Assembly (NCBI GenBank): GCA_903857255.1
Contig: CAIODY010000081.1
Span: 17,865 to 81,864, forward strand
Origin: an uncultured bacterium
GTDB lineage: Bacteria > Bacteroidota > Bacteroidia > Chitinophagales > CAIODY01
DNA length: 64,000 bases
Reading direction: 5' to 3'
A program made the position numbers and the translations under genes. Positions 8,898 through 18,610 of the stretch are shown one piece after another. The stretch's first letter is position 1. Every line of letters starts with the position of its first letter. The notes below the pieces were generated by a model that saw nothing but the letters and a program-made list of their open reading frames with translations, was not told where the DNA came from and did no database searches.

Positions 8898-9701
8898 ATG
8901 AAAATCAACAAACCTTTAATAAAAAAAATATTCATCAGCCTACTTTGGATGGTATTGGGGATTGGATTTTTTACGCTCTGGGCATTTTCATCTATCGAAC
9001 GAAAAAAATTGCGTTGCGAAAAAATCAACATCAAAATTGATGAAGGCGATAACAAATTTTTTGTTGACAAATCGGCCATTTTAAAAATCATCAAAGAAAA
9101 AAACAAAGACACTTTATTTCAACAAAAAATTAACGCTGTCAATTGGATAGGCTTAGAATCAGCCATTGAAGCCAATCCATGGATAGCAAATACCGAAATT
9201 TATTCCAACCGAAATGGTGATGTGGTGATTGATGTGCAGCAACGTTGTCCAATAATGCGGATAATTAACAACGAGCATTTATCTTTTTACATTGATGAAA
9301 ATGGTAAACCGATGAACTGGAGTTCTACATTTACAGCACGTGTTCTGATAGTTACTGGAAATGTTTCATTAACTGATTTCAATTACTCCCATCCAGAACA
9401 ATCGAAGCGAAATGATTTAGTGCAATTGGTAAAGTTTATAAACAAGAATGAATTTTGGAAAGCACAAATTGCACAAATTGAAATAAAGAAAAACGAAGAT
9501 TTTGTTTTGTATCCGTTGCAAGGCGAACATGAAATTGAATTGGGTGATGCAACTGATTGCAAAGAAAAATTTGACCGACTAAAAATATTTTACCTCGAAG
9601 GCTTGAATAAAGTGGGCTGGAGCAAATACAAAAAAGTAAGTGTGAAATACAAAGGGGAAGTGGTAGCAACAAAAAATAATTCAACTATTCAAAAAAAATA
9701 A
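8898..9701 (+). CDS. ftsQ: Cell division protein FtsQ/DivIB
   Basis: A bitopic inner-membrane divisome protein, 267 residues. It has a short basic cytoplasmic N-terminus, one membrane segment (about 11-30, IFISLLWMVLGIGFFTLWAF) and a periplasmic part. The latter contains a POTRA-like region (NIKIDEGDNKFFVDKSAILKII) and the FtsQ beta domain (WIANTEIYSNRNGDVVIDVQQRCPIMRI, then FYIDENGKPM). FtsQ links cytoplasmic FtsA/FtsZ to the septal peptidoglycan synthases. It starts the ftsQ-ftsA-ftsZ group, four bases before ftsA. The mur genes that usually precede ftsQ in the dcw cluster are absent here. Confidence 0.92.
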   Translation: MKINKPLIKKIFISLLWMVLGIGFFTLWAFSSIERKKLRCEKINIKIDEGDNKFFVDKSAILKIIKEKNKDTLFQQKINAVNWIGLESAIEANPWIANTEIYSNRNGDVVIDVQQRCPIMRIINNEHLSFYIDENGKPMNWSSTFTARVLIVTGNVSLTDFNYSHPEQSKRNDLVQLVKFINKNEFWKAQIAQIEIKKNEDFVLYPLQGEHEIELGDATDCKEKFDRLKIFYLEGLNKVGWSKYKKVSVKYKGEVVATKNNSTIQKK

Positions 9702-9705
9702 ACCA

Positions 9706-11097
9706 ATGTTAGACAACAAAAACGATATCGTAGTAGGCTTGGATATTGGCACTACAAAAATTTGCGCCATTGTTGGCAGACGAAATGAAAATAACAAAAT
9801 CGAAATTCTCGGCATGGGAAAAGCTGATTCTGTTGGTATTGACAAAAATGAAGGCGTTGTAAATGTTGAGCAAACCGTTGCTGCTATTCGCAAAGCGGTG
9901 GATGAAGCTCGTGAGCAATCGCAAGTAGAAATAAAATCGGTGTATGTGGGCATTGCTGGGCAACATATCAAAAGTTCACAACACACAGGCATTATCACTC
10001 GTCAGAATATTGATGAAACTATTAAGAATGCTGACATTCAACGCTTAGTGGATGATATGTTTAAATTGCAAGTTGACCCAGGCGAACAAATCATTAATGT
10101 TATTCCGCAAGAATTTTCAGTAGATAATTCCCGAGGAATAAGAGACCCAAGAGGAACGCTGGGAACCAGATTAGCTGCTAATTTTCATGTGATTACTGCA
10201 AAAGTAAATGCAGTGAAAGTTTTGCAACGTTGTATAAAAGATGCAGGATTAATTGAAGCTGGAATTACTTTAGAACCATTGGCTTCATCAGCATCAGTAT
10301 TGAGTGAAGAAGAAATGGATGCAGGTGTTGCATTGGTTGATATTGGTGGCGGCACAACTGATGTTGCCATTTTTAAAGATGGAATTATTCGCCACACTGG
10401 CGTATTCGGATACGGTGGAAATATCATCACTGAAGATATTAAAGAAGGCTTAGGCGTAATGACCAAACATGCTGAAATGTTGAAAGTGAAATTTGGTTAT
10501 GCCATGTCAGGAAGTGTTGATAAAAGCCAAAACGTAACAATCAAAGGCATGAAGTGGAGAGATGCAACTGAAATTTCGTTGTACAATCTTTCTTTAATTA
10601 TTCAAGCCCGAATGGAAGATATTATTGGCTCGGTAAAATCACAAATTATTAATGCAGGTTTCGACCATCGCAAATTAATTGCTGGTGTAGTATTAACTGG
10701 TGGCGGTTCGCAATTGCAATATTTGAAACAATTATTCGAATATCATTTAGGCATCAACACTCGTATTGGTCAGCCTTTGGAATACATCGCCAATAGCGAT
10801 TTGAGTATTTATGCTAATCCATCCTACTCAACTGGTATAGGTTTGGTTCGTAAAGGATTTGAAGACCCTGAACGCCGACCATTCCAAAACTTAGAAGTAA
10901 GCGAAGCACAACAAGCCGAAGAAGAATTTGCCCGATTGGAAGCTGAAAAATTAGAAGCTGCAAAACGATTAGAAATTTTATCACAACAAACAATGGTGGT
11001 GGAAGAAACTCATAAAAAACATGGAATGAGTTTTTGGGGTAACATTTTAAAAACCACTACCAAAATTTTTGAAAGCGAAGAAGACACTAATTTTTAA
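9706..11097 (+). CDS. ftsA: Cell division protein FtsA
   Basis: Actin-fold ATPase that tethers FtsZ to the membrane and recruits the divisome. 463 residues. Phosphate 1 motif VVGLDIGTTKICAIVG near residues 8-23; phosphate 2 VALVDIGGGTTDVAIF near 206-221; adenosine motif VVLTGGGSQL near 326. The 1C SHS2-like region (VYVGIAGQHIKSSQHTG) is present. A Glu/Ala-rich linker (about 400-430) leads to a C-terminal amphipathic helix (SFWGNILKTTTKIFES), the expected membrane-targeting element. It lies between ftsQ and ftsZ, 48 bases before ftsZ. Confidence 0.96.
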   Translation: MLDNKNDIVVGLDIGTTKICAIVGRRNENNKIEILGMGKADSVGIDKNEGVVNVEQTVAAIRKAVDEAREQSQVEIKSVYVGIAGQHIKSSQHTGIITRQNIDETIKNADIQRLVDDMFKLQVDPGEQIINVIPQEFSVDNSRGIRDPRGTLGTRLAANFHVITAKVNAVKVLQRCIKDAGLIEAGITLEPLASSASVLSEEEMDAGVALVDIGGGTTDVAIFKDGIIRHTGVFGYGGNIITEDIKEGLGVMTKHAEMLKVKFGYAMSGSVDKSQNVTIKGMKWRDATEISLYNLSLIIQARMEDIIGSVKSQIINAGFDHRKLIAGVVLTGGGSQLQYLKQLFEYHLGINTRIGQPLEYIANSDLSIYANPSYSTGIGLVRKGFEDPERRPFQNLEVSEAQQAEEEFARLEAEKLEAAKRLEILSQQTMVVEETHKKHGMSFWGNILKTTTKIFESEEDTNF

Positions 11098-11145
11098 ATC
11101 ACACACAAACCATAACTATCAACCAAAACAAACCAACTTACCATC

Positions 11146-12726
11146 ATGCTTGAATTTAATATGCCAAAAAATCGCAGCTCAAAAATAAAAGTTATCGGTG
11201 TGGGCGGCGGCGGCACCAATGCCGTAAACCACATGCATCGTCTGGGAATTAAAGACGTTGACTTAGTAGTAGCAAATACAGATATGCAATCTTTAGATGC
11301 CAGCCCCGTTTTAGTTAAAATACAATTAGGCGAAAATTTAACCGAAGGTTTAGGGGCAGGCACTAATCCTGAACGTGGCAAAGCTGCTGCCGAAGAGAGT
11401 TTGAGCAACATCAACGAATTATTGAGTGTGAATACAAAAATGTTGTTTATCACTTGCGGAATGGGCGGTGGCACTGGAACTGGCGCTGCACCTGTAATTG
11501 CAGAAGCTGCTCGTGCCATGGGGATTTTAACTGTTGGCATTGCAACTACACCTTTTGATTTTGAAGGACCAAAAACTAAACGCCGTGCATTAGAAGGCTT
11601 AGAAGAATTGAAAAAACACGTTGATTCAACCATCGTGATTTCAAATGAAACTTTACGTGAAGTGTATGGCAACATGGATATTGATAATGCTTATTCAAAA
11701 GCAGATGATATTTTAGCCATCGCTGCAAAAAGTATTGCTGATTGTATCACTACTGTTGGAACAAAAAATGTGGATTTTGAAGATGTGCGTACAGCCTTAG
11801 CAAACAGCGGTGTTGCGATTATTGGTAATGGGATGGCTGCTGGCAAAGACAGAGCTTTGTGCGCTGCTGAACAAGCATTAGAATCGAAATTGTTATACGA
11901 TAGAGATATTCGTGGCGCAAAATTTATTTTGATTAACGTAACGTATGGTAATCAAAAAATCACTTTGGATGAGATGAATGAAATTGCAATGTTCATTTAT
12001 GATAGAGCTGGTGAAGACGCTCAAATCAAACAAGGACACGTATTTGATGAAACCTTAGACGATAAAATTTCCGTTTCTATCATTGCAGCAGGATTTGGAA
12101 ATGGCGAAAGCAAAGTGAGTGCTTACATTAATAACAGAACAAATAATTCCAACGCACCACAAATGGTTTTAGAACACAATTTGCCTTTATCAACTCCATC
12201 AAACATGGTTGATTTTCAAATTGATTTTTCATCCAGCGATATTGAAATCACTAATCAACACGAACCTTTGATGAGTGCACAACCACAACAATTGTTTTTA
12301 GATTTATCGGCTGATGCTGAAAATAATTTTGATGCACAAGAACAAAATATCAATGTAGTTGAGTTGCCGAAAATGGAATTGCCACAAGCTCCCATTGAAT
12401 TGAACAATGTGCAATTTGAAGTTTCAAACACTAATCAAATTGATATTTATTCAACCGCTAACAAAGCTGTTATCAGTGCAGAAGCTGCATTAGAATTAGA
12501 AAAAATACGCAAAGCCAATGAAGAACGTGAATTAAGAAAGAAGGCTTTGAAAAGTATGAACTATCAATTTACACAACACAAAACAAGTTTTTCGGAAAAA
12601 GGAATGGAATTAGAACAAACGCCGCATTCATCGGAAAACAATATTAGTGAATATGCTTTTCGCCAAAACTCCAGTGGCGATTTTGAACTGAAAAAAAATC
12701 CGTTTCTACATGACAATGTAGATTAA
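11146..12726 (+). CDS. ftsZ: Cell division tubulin homologue FtsZ
   Basis: GTPase that polymerises into the Z ring at midcell. 526 residues, longer than in E. coli owing to an extended low-complexity C-terminal linker (about 330-490), as is usual in Bacteroidota. Nucleotide-binding motif GVGGGGTNAV (about 18-27); tubulin signature GGGTGTG (107-113); T7 loop region with NVDFEDVRTALANSG, including the catalytic Asp segment. The tail ends NPFLHDNVD, a Bacteroidota-type terminus following the conserved FtsA-binding peptide zone. Two in-frame ATGs occur at residues 1 and 6; the first is used here. A strong terminator follows at 12752. Confidence 0.97.
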   Translation: MLEFNMPKNRSSKIKVIGVGGGGTNAVNHMHRLGIKDVDLVVANTDMQSLDASPVLVKIQLGENLTEGLGAGTNPERGKAAAEESLSNINELLSVNTKMLFITCGMGGGTGTGAAPVIAEAARAMGILTVGIATTPFDFEGPKTKRRALEGLEELKKHVDSTIVISNETLREVYGNMDIDNAYSKADDILAIAAKSIADCITTVGTKNVDFEDVRTALANSGVAIIGNGMAAGKDRALCAAEQALESKLLYDRDIRGAKFILINVTYGNQKITLDEMNEIAMFIYDRAGEDAQIKQGHVFDETLDDKISVSIIAAGFGNGESKVSAYINNRTNNSNAPQMVLEHNLPLSTPSNMVDFQIDFSSSDIEITNQHEPLMSAQPQQLFLDLSADAENNFDAQEQNINVVELPKMELPQAPIELNNVQFEVSNTNQIDIYSTANKAVISAEAALELEKIRKANEERELRKKALKSMNYQFTQHKTSFSEKGMELEQTPHSSENNISEYAFRQNSSGDFELKKNPFLHDNVD

Positions 12727-12751
12727 ATGAAAAAATCGAAGTACCAAAAAA

Positions 12752-12786
12752 CAAAAAGCTGTTAGAAATTTCTAACAGCTTTTTTG
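12752..12786. terminator. Terminator between ftsZ and pth (convergent)
   Basis: A near-perfect 34-base palindrome, CAAAAAGCTGTTAGAAA and its complement, with A and T flanks. It can stop transcription of ftsZ (plus) and pth (minus). Confidence 0.88.
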
Positions 12787-12826
12787 TTTAATCATTCGTA
12801 ACAAATAATATATTCTACCTGATTTA

Positions 12827-13387
12827 TTACTCATTCATTTTTGTCATCGTCAGTTCTATGCCAATAGTTCCAAAATTAAAAATCATGTCGGTGGCTTTTT
12901 TCATTTTGGGTTGCAGTTGGGTCAATTCATCTTTGGTAAATTTCCCCAGCACATAATTAACTTGCCTGCCTTTTGAAAATTCATTACCAATGCCAAATCG
13001 CAATCGAGGATAATTGTTTCCTTGTAATTCCAAATCAATATTTTTCAAGCCATTATGCCCGCCATCACTACCTTTGGGTTTCATTCGCAAAGTGCCTAAA
13101 GGCAAGGCTAAATCATCTAATACCACCAAACAATTGGCTTTGTCAATTTTCAATTCTTGCAAATAATAACGCACCGCTTTGCCACTCAAATTCATAAAAG
13201 TGGTAGGTTTAATAAAATAAAAAGTTCTGCCTTTGTGTTTTATTTCAGTAGTAAAAGCCAAGCGATGATTTTCAAATCGGAGTTTGTTTTCAGCAGCAAT
13301 TTGGTCGAGCAGCATAAAACCAATGTTGTGCCTCGTGTTGTGATATTCATCACCCATATTTCCTAAACCTACAATTAAGTATTTCAA
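12827..13387 (-). CDS. pth: Peptidyl-tRNA hydrolase
   Basis: Releases tRNA from peptidyl-tRNAs dropped by ribosomes. With TTG at 13387 as start the protein is 186 residues and begins MKYLIVGLGNMGDEYHNTRH, aligned with the family N-terminus; a longer frame to 13414 (also TTG) would add nine unrelated residues. Landmarks are the catalytic-His segment NTRHNIGF (His20), KPTTFMNLSG (conserved Asn), VVLDDLALPLG (catalytic Asp) and KGSDGGHNGLKNI. Cytoplasmic and normally essential. It converges on ftsZ with a shared terminator. Confidence 0.95.
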   Translation of the reverse strand: MKYLIVGLGNMGDEYHNTRHNIGFMLLDQIAAENKLRFENHRLAFTTEIKHKGRTFYFIKPTTFMNLSGKAVRYYLQELKIDKANCLVVLDDLALPLGTLRMKPKGSDGGHNGLKNIDLELQGNNYPRLRFGIGNEFSKGRQVNYVLGKFTKDELTQLQPKMKKATDMIFNFGTIGIELTMTKMNE

Positions 13388-13601
13388 TTTTAAAAAGATT
13401 AAATAGTGCTGCAATCAAGTTGCCAAGCGTATTTACAAAGCTTTGCAATTTTTTTCAAAAATAGTTAAAAAGCTGAAATGCAAAGCCGTAAGATTTTGAT
13501 GAATGTTAAAAACAGCATTCTAATTAATTGTTCAATAATAAAAAGATGGTGGTAAAAGAAATAGCCAATAGCCTTTCCAATTATTTTTAAGTGCATAAAT
13601 T

Positions 13602-13621
13602 TATACGTTGAACCACGTATA
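13602..13621. promoter_or_regulatory. Palindromic operator-like site upstream of hybrid kinase
   Basis: TATACGT-6 bases-ACGTATA is a perfect 7-bp inverted repeat ending 33 bases before the kinase start codon, in the expected promoter region. It is the right size for a dimeric regulator; the regulator is unknown. Confidence 0.4.
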
Positions 13622-13654
13622 GAAAATCAGAAAAAGAAAATTCAATTTTCAAAC

Positions 13655-15625
13655 ATGAAAGTTACTACACGACTAACACTTATCATTTCGGCATTGCTAC
13701 TGCTTTTGGTGGCTGGCACTATTGTGTTTCAGCAATCAATCAATCACAGCAGTTATAAATTAGCCGAAAATAAAAAAGCAGAAATTCATCAGCAAATGGA
13801 GCGATTATTAAATGCTGATGACAACAATAATTTAGCGCATTATTTTTCGAAATCGGAAAATAAAATAGAAGAAAATTTTGTTGAAAATAATTCTTCTGTA
13901 AAAAACAATGCGGCAGAAAATAAAATCGTTTCTACAAAAATTTGCGACACTGCTTTTTGCCAACATCTTTCCAAATTTATTGACAATTCTACCATTCAAT
14001 TAACCAACAATTTTGGCAAAGATACTTTTGATGTTGCCTCATCAACCATCACTGTTTTTTATCCGTTGCTCAATGAAAAAAAAGAAGCCGTTGCTTATTT
14101 GCAAACTACTGTTCAACAGCCCGTATTTGCTGCATTTGCAACGTTTTTAAGCAAATACAATATCTTCTTTATTGCCTTCACTTTGGCTATTTTAGCACTC
14201 CTCATTTTAGCCATCACTTCTTATATCAACATGCCACTGAATGGTATTTTCAATGCTATGAGTACGGGCAAAGAAAAATATTTAGAAAACATGGAAAAAC
14301 GCACTGATGAATTTGGGCAATTATCGCGTTTGATTGCATTATCATTTAGCCAAAAAAGAAGATTGATGGATGAGGTAGATGAAAGAAAACAAACCGAAGA
14401 ATCATTGCGTAAAGTGATTAAAGAATTGGAACTCACCAGCGGTGAAAAAGAAAAAGCCGAACGTGCTGACCAAGCCAAATCTGAATTTATTTCCAACATC
14501 AGTCATGAACTGCGGACACCTATGAATGCAGTGGTTTCTATCAGTAGTATGTTGGCTTTAGAAAAATTAGATGACAAACAATCGAACTTGGTAAAGGTGT
14601 TGAATTTTTCAGCCCGTCAGCTTACTTCGTTAGTGTCGGATATTTTAGATTTTTCAAAAATTGAAGATGGTACTTTAGAAATTGACGAAGAACCATTTAA
14701 TTTGTTTGCGGTGTGTACTGAAATAGTGCAAATGCACAGTTTCAAGGCAAATGAAAATGAGCTGAAATTATTTTTTGATGAAGATGAATCGTTGAAACGC
14801 ATGATAATTGGCGACCCACATCGGTTGAATCAAGTGTTGGTGAATCTTTTATCAAACGCTGTGAAGTTCACTGAAAAAGGGCAGGTTCATTTTTCTTATA
14901 ATATCATCAATCAAGAAGATGATATTGCTGCTATTAAATTCATTGTAAAAGACAGTGGAATTGGCATTGCAAAAAATGATTTGGATAGAATATTCGAACG
15001 CTTCAATCAAGCTAATTCTGAAATTCATAAGAAATATGGTGGCACTGGCTTGGGCTTAACTTTGAGTAAAAAATTAGTGGAGTTAATGGGTGGAAAATTA
15101 GAAGTGGAAAGTGAGTTGGGTAAAGGCTCTACGTTCTTCTTTACTTTAAAATTCCCAATGGCAAAAGTGGTTGACAGAACTGAAGAAAATAGATTAAAAA
15201 CTGCATCGGGAACATTAGAAGGCTTGAAAGTATTGGTAGCAGAAGACCATGAAATCAACGCATTTGTTTTGAAACAATTTTTCAAACAATGGAAAGTAGA
15301 TGCAGTGTTTGCTGAAAATGGAAAATTAGCATTAGATGAATTGGTGAAAACCGATTTTGATGTGGTGTTGATGGATTTGCAAATGCCTATCATGGATGGC
15401 TTTGAAGCCGTTCAACGCATTCGCAATCATGCTGACCCTAAATATAAAAAACTGGCAATTGTTGCGCTGACAGCCAATGCAGCCAAAGAAACAAGAGAGC
15501 ATTTATTGAAAAATGGTTTCGATTTATTTATTTCAAAACCATTCGACCCCTCTAATCTGCATCAGATTTTGTACAACGTGAAAAAATATTACGTTGAATC
15601 GAAGCCCGATACATCAACGATGTAA
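13655..15625 (+). CDS. Hybrid sensor histidine kinase/response regulator
   Basis: 656 residues. Membrane segment about 8-25, an extracytoplasmic sensor region of about 140 residues without a recognised fold, and a second segment about 170-188. Then a HAMP-like or coiled-coil linker (about 190-275), the HisKA domain with phospho-acceptor His284 in NISHELRTP, and the HATPase domain (VNLLSNAVKFTEKG; DSGIGIAKNDLDRIFERF; GGTGLGL). A C-terminal receiver domain (VLVAEDHEIN; Asp574 in VVLMDLQMP; the conserved Lys in ISKPFD) follows. It senses an unknown external signal and relays phosphate internally; no separate regulator or Hpt gene is adjacent. A palindromic site lies upstream. Confidence 0.93.
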   Translation: MKVTTRLTLIISALLLLLVAGTIVFQQSINHSSYKLAENKKAEIHQQMERLLNADDNNNLAHYFSKSENKIEENFVENNSSVKNNAAENKIVSTKICDTAFCQHLSKFIDNSTIQLTNNFGKDTFDVASSTITVFYPLLNEKKEAVAYLQTTVQQPVFAAFATFLSKYNIFFIAFTLAILALLILAITSYINMPLNGIFNAMSTGKEKYLENMEKRTDEFGQLSRLIALSFSQKRRLMDEVDERKQTEESLRKVIKELELTSGEKEKAERADQAKSEFISNISHELRTPMNAVVSISSMLALEKLDDKQSNLVKVLNFSARQLTSLVSDILDFSKIEDGTLEIDEEPFNLFAVCTEIVQMHSFKANENELKLFFDEDESLKRMIIGDPHRLNQVLVNLLSNAVKFTEKGQVHFSYNIINQEDDIAAIKFIVKDSGIGIAKNDLDRIFERFNQANSEIHKKYGGTGLGLTLSKKLVELMGGKLEVESELGKGSTFFFTLKFPMAKVVDRTEENRLKTASGTLEGLKVLVAEDHEINAFVLKQFFKQWKVDAVFAENGKLALDELVKTDFDVVLMDLQMPIMDGFEAVQRIRNHADPKYKKLAIVALTANAAKETREHLLKNGFDLFISKPFDPSNLHQILYNVKKYYVESKPDTSTM

Positions 15626-15673
15626 GCCGATTGTAAAACCTACTAACTTCAACCTTCGATTAATCAATTCGTC

Positions 15674-15681
15674 TATCTTTG
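15674..15681 (+). promoter_or_regulatory. -7 promoter element of prfC
   Basis: TATCTTTG followed by CGCC matches TAnnTTTG, 20 bases before the TTG start codon of prfC. No clear -33 element was seen. Confidence 0.5.
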
Positions 15682-15701
15682 CGCCTCAAAATTTTTGAAC
15701 A

Positions 15702-17291
15702 TTGAAGTACGCAGAAGAAATAAGTAAACGCCGAACATTCGCCATTATCAGCCATCCTGATGCTGGTAAAACTACACTCACCGAAAAATTTTTATTGTTT
15801 GGTGGAGCCATTCAAGTGGCTGGTGCGGTGAAATCGAACAAGATTAAAAAACATGCTACCAGCGATTTTATGGAGATTGAAAAGCAACGTGGAATTTCGG
15901 TGGCAACATCCGTTATGTGTTTTGAATACAATGGCATTAACGTAAATTTATTAGATACGCCAGGGCATAAAGATTTTGCTGAAGATACTTATAGAACCTT
16001 AACCGCTGTTGATTCTGTTATCTTGGTGGTGGATTGTGTGAAAGGTGTGGAAGAGCAAACCGAGCGATTGATGGAAGTGTGCAGAATGCGAAATACACCT
16101 GTGATTATTTTCATCAATAAAATGGATAGAGATGGAAAAAATGCTTTCGATTTATTGGATGAATTGGAAGCAAAATTGAAAATAAAAGTTCGCCCATTAA
16201 GCTGGCCAATCAATATTGGTAGCACTTTCAAGGGTGTTTATAATTTGTATGACAAGACGTTGCAATTGTTTCAGGCAAAGCAAAAAGACGATGAAAAAAT
16301 TACGATTGAAAATTTAGCAGACAAAAATTTAGATAAAGAAGTTGGCGAAACCGATGCTAATCAATTGCGCAGCGATGTAGAATTGATTGAAGGTGTGTAT
16401 CATAATTTTGATGTGCAAGAATATTTAGGTGGGCATATTGCGCCAGTTTTTTTTGGCAGTGCGATGAATAATTTTGGTGTAAGAGAATTGTTGGAAACCT
16501 TTATCCAAATAGCTCCCAAGCCTTTGGCTCGACCAACAGATAAACGTGAAGTATCGCCCGATGAAGATAAATTTACTGGATTTATTTTTAAAATTCATGC
16601 CAACCTAGACCCACGACACAGAGATAGAATTGCATTCCTTCGGGTTTGCAGTGGTAAGTTTGAAAGAAATAAATTCTTCCATCATGTGCGATTAGATAAG
16701 GATGTGCGTTTTAGCAGTCCGTTTAGTTTTATGGCTCGGAGCAAAAATGTGTTGGATGATGCTTTCCCTGGTGATGTGGTGGGATTGTTTGATACGGGTA
16801 ATTTTAAAATTGGCGATACTTTAACCGAGGGCGAAAACGTACTATTCACAGGCATTCCGAGTTTCTCACCCGAAATATTTAAAGAAGTGGTAAACAAAGA
16901 CCCACTTAAAACTAAGCAATTGGAAAAAGGATTACAACAATTAACCGATGAAGGTGTGGCGCAATTGTTTACCCAAAATATGGGGCACAAAAAAATCATT
17001 GGCACTGTGGGTGAATTGCAATTTGAAGTGATTCAATATCGTTTATTGCATGAATACGGAGCAACAGTTAGTTTCGTTACATTGCCATATTACAAAGCCT
17101 GTTGGATAACTTGTGATGATGCACAAAAGTTGGAAGATTTTTGCAAATTCAAAAATCAATTTTTAGCAAATGATAAAGATGGACGCTTGGTCTATTTAGC
17201 GCAAAGCAGTTGGTATTTAGATACCGAAAGAAAAAATAATCCTGATATTCATTTTCATTTTACAAGTGAATTTATGAATGATGAAGGTTGA
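15702..17291 (+). CDS. prfC: Peptide chain release factor 3 (RF3)
   Basis: Translational GTPase that removes RF1/RF2 from the ribosome after peptide release. 529 residues, the usual length. The G1 motif [23 protein letters not shown] near residues 16-38 and the RF3-specific [19 protein letters not shown] (switch I/II area) are diagnostic. [16 protein letters not shown] and the G4 motif FINKMDRDG follow. The C-terminus has the RF3 pattern [10 protein letters not shown]. The start codon is TTG, since no in-frame ATG precedes the G1 motif. Monocistronic, facing sdhB. Confidence 0.95.
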   Translation: MKYAEEISKRRTFAIISHPDAGKTTLTEKFLLFGGAIQVAGAVKSNKIKKHATSDFMEIEKQRGISVATSVMCFEYNGINVNLLDTPGHKDFAEDTYRTLTAVDSVILVVDCVKGVEEQTERLMEVCRMRNTPVIIFINKMDRDGKNAFDLLDELEAKLKIKVRPLSWPINIGSTFKGVYNLYDKTLQLFQAKQKDDEKITIENLADKNLDKEVGETDANQLRSDVELIEGVYHNFDVQEYLGGHIAPVFFGSAMNNFGVRELLETFIQIAPKPLARPTDKREVSPDEDKFTGFIFKIHANLDPRHRDRIAFLRVCSGKFERNKFFHHVRLDKDVRFSSPFSFMARSKNVLDDAFPGDVVGLFDTGNFKIGDTLTEGENVLFTGIPSFSPEIFKEVVNKDPLKTKQLEKGLQQLTDEGVAQLFTQNMGHKKIIGTVGELQFEVIQYRLLHEYGATVSFVTLPYYKACWITCDDAQKLEDFCKFKNQFLANDKDGRLVYLAQSSWYLDTERKNNPDIHFHFTSEFMNDEG

Positions 17292-17320
17292 GTAAACTTT
17301 CTTTTGAACCTTTTAAAAAT

Positions 17321-17360
17321 AAAAAAGCGACTTACTAATAAAATTGTAAATAGCTTTTTA
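17321..17360. terminator. Weak bidirectional terminator between prfC and sdhB
   Basis: AAAAAGC...GCTTTTT arms with an inner CTTAC/GTAA pairing across an A/T-rich loop, in the only gap between the two convergent genes. The stem is imperfect. Confidence 0.4.
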
Positions 17361-17393
17361 CTAAATTCCTTTACAAACTTTATGAACTGAATT

Positions 17394-18140
17394 TTATTCA
17401 GCTAAAAAACTTGCCTTCACGTATTCTCTGTTCAATCTTGCAATATTGGTTAATGAAATTTCTTTCGGACATTCAGCTTCGCAAGCACCAGTGTTGGTGC
17501 AGCTTCCAAAGCCTTCTTTATCCATCTGAGCCACCATATTTAAAACACGGCTTGTTCTTTCAGGCTGACCTTGTGGTAGCAATGCAAACTGAGAAACTTT
17601 TGCTGATACAAACAACATTGCACTTGAATTTTTACAAGCTGCAACGCAAGCTCCACAGCCAATACAAGAAGCTGCTGCAAATGATAAATCAGCATCATCT
17701 TTTGGAACAGGCAAACAATTCGCATCCTGCGCATTGCCTGTATTTACTGATACGAAACCACCTGCTTGTTGAATTCTATCGAATGCACTACGGTCAACAA
17801 CCAAATCACGAATAACTGGAAAAGCCGCAGCCCTCCAAGGTTCTACGGTGATGGTATCGCCATCTTTAAATGCTCTCATGTGCAATTGGCAAGTAGTTGT
17901 GGCATCCCAAGGTCCGTGTGCACGACCATTGATGTGCATGCTGCACATACCACAAATACCTTCGCGGCAATCATGGTCAAACGCAATAGGTTCGCCATTT
18001 TCAGCAACTAATTGTTCATTCAATACATCAATCATTTCCAGAAAACTCATTTCACTGGAAATATTTTTTACTTGATAATTTTCAAAATTTCCTTGTGCTG
18101 TTGCGTTTTTTTGACGCCAAACTTTCAAGGTTAAATTCAT
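17394..18140 (-). CDS. sdhB: Succinate dehydrogenase/fumarate reductase iron-sulfur subunit
   Basis: Carries electrons from the FAD of SdhA through three Fe-S clusters to the quinone site. With ATG at 18140 ([10 protein letters not shown]) it has 248 residues; an ATG at 18155 would add MEHYN. The [2Fe-2S] ligands are in CREGICGMC and the later Cys of WDATTTC; the [4Fe-4S]/[3Fe-4S] ligands are in [11 protein letters not shown] and [12 protein letters not shown]. It is the B-type enzyme of menaquinone-using bacteria. It should directly follow sdhA, but a two-gene cassette (18158-19731) lies between them; sdhB begins a few bases after that cassette and probably depends on read-through. Confidence 0.95.
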   Translation of the reverse strand: MNLTLKVWRQKNATAQGNFENYQVKNISSEMSFLEMIDVLNEQLVAENGEPIAFDHDCREGICGMCSMHINGRAHGPWDATTTCQLHMRAFKDGDTITVEPWRAAAFPVIRDLVVDRSAFDRIQQAGGFVSVNTGNAQDANCLPVPKDDADLSFAAASCIGCGACVAACKNSSAMLFVSAKVSQFALLPQGQPERTSRVLNMVAQMDKEGFGSCTNTGACEAECPKEISLTNIARLNREYVKASFLAE

Positions 18141-18157
18141 GTTGTAATGTTCCATCG

Positions 18158-18610
18158 TTATATTTTTTCTTTCAAAAAATTATTTGTCTTTATTGTTATT
18201 CTGTCTTTCGAATCAACAAGTTTAAGCAATTTCAAATAGCTAGGTTCTGATTGAATTTTTGGAACTCCACTTGAACCAACTATTTTGCATTCCAAATTAT
18301 TCATTGCCACTTCGTGTTTCAAAAACAAGATTGACTCATAAATTTGTTTTACTCCATTTAAAATTTTACCTCCTTTCAACTCTATAAAAATGGACTTATC
18401 TAAAACAAAATCATTTTTCACTTTTCTATTTATTTGCAACAAGAAGTCACATCGTTTTTCACCTTCTTTTTGCGCTACACATTTATCAACTATTACAACT
18501 GCTATCTTAGCTCCTTTCTCATTTTCTAAATGATATTTCTTGCCATTTTCTTCCACAACAACTTGCTGACGAACATCTTCTGACCTTATACAATTTGCAA
18601 TTAAACTCAT
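18158..18610 (-). CDS. Small protein with PD-(D/E)XK-like motif, partner of ATPase
   Basis: 150 residues; no family recognised with certainty. The pattern Asp55 (RCDFLLQI), Glu77-Leu-Lys79 (SIFIELKGG) and Gln89 (GVKQIYES), set in predicted beta-beta-alpha order, resembles the core of PD-(D/E)XK nucleases; this is inference. No signal peptide or membrane segment. The start ATG overlaps the stop of the upstream ATPase (ATGA), so translation is coupled and the two proteins probably act together. The stop codon is 17 bases before sdhB. The context (ATPase plus small nuclease-like protein inside a housekeeping operon) suggests an anti-phage or other genome-defence pair. A non-nuclease regulator of the ATPase is the main alternative. 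Confidence 0.6.
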   Translation of the reverse strand: MSLIANCIRSEDVRQQVVVEENGKKYHLENEKGAKIAVVIVDKCVAQKEGEKRCDFLLQINRKVKNDFVLDKSIFIELKGGKILNGVKQIYESILFLKHEVAMNNLECKIVGSSGVPKIQSEPSYLKLLKLVDSKDRITIKTNNFLKEKI

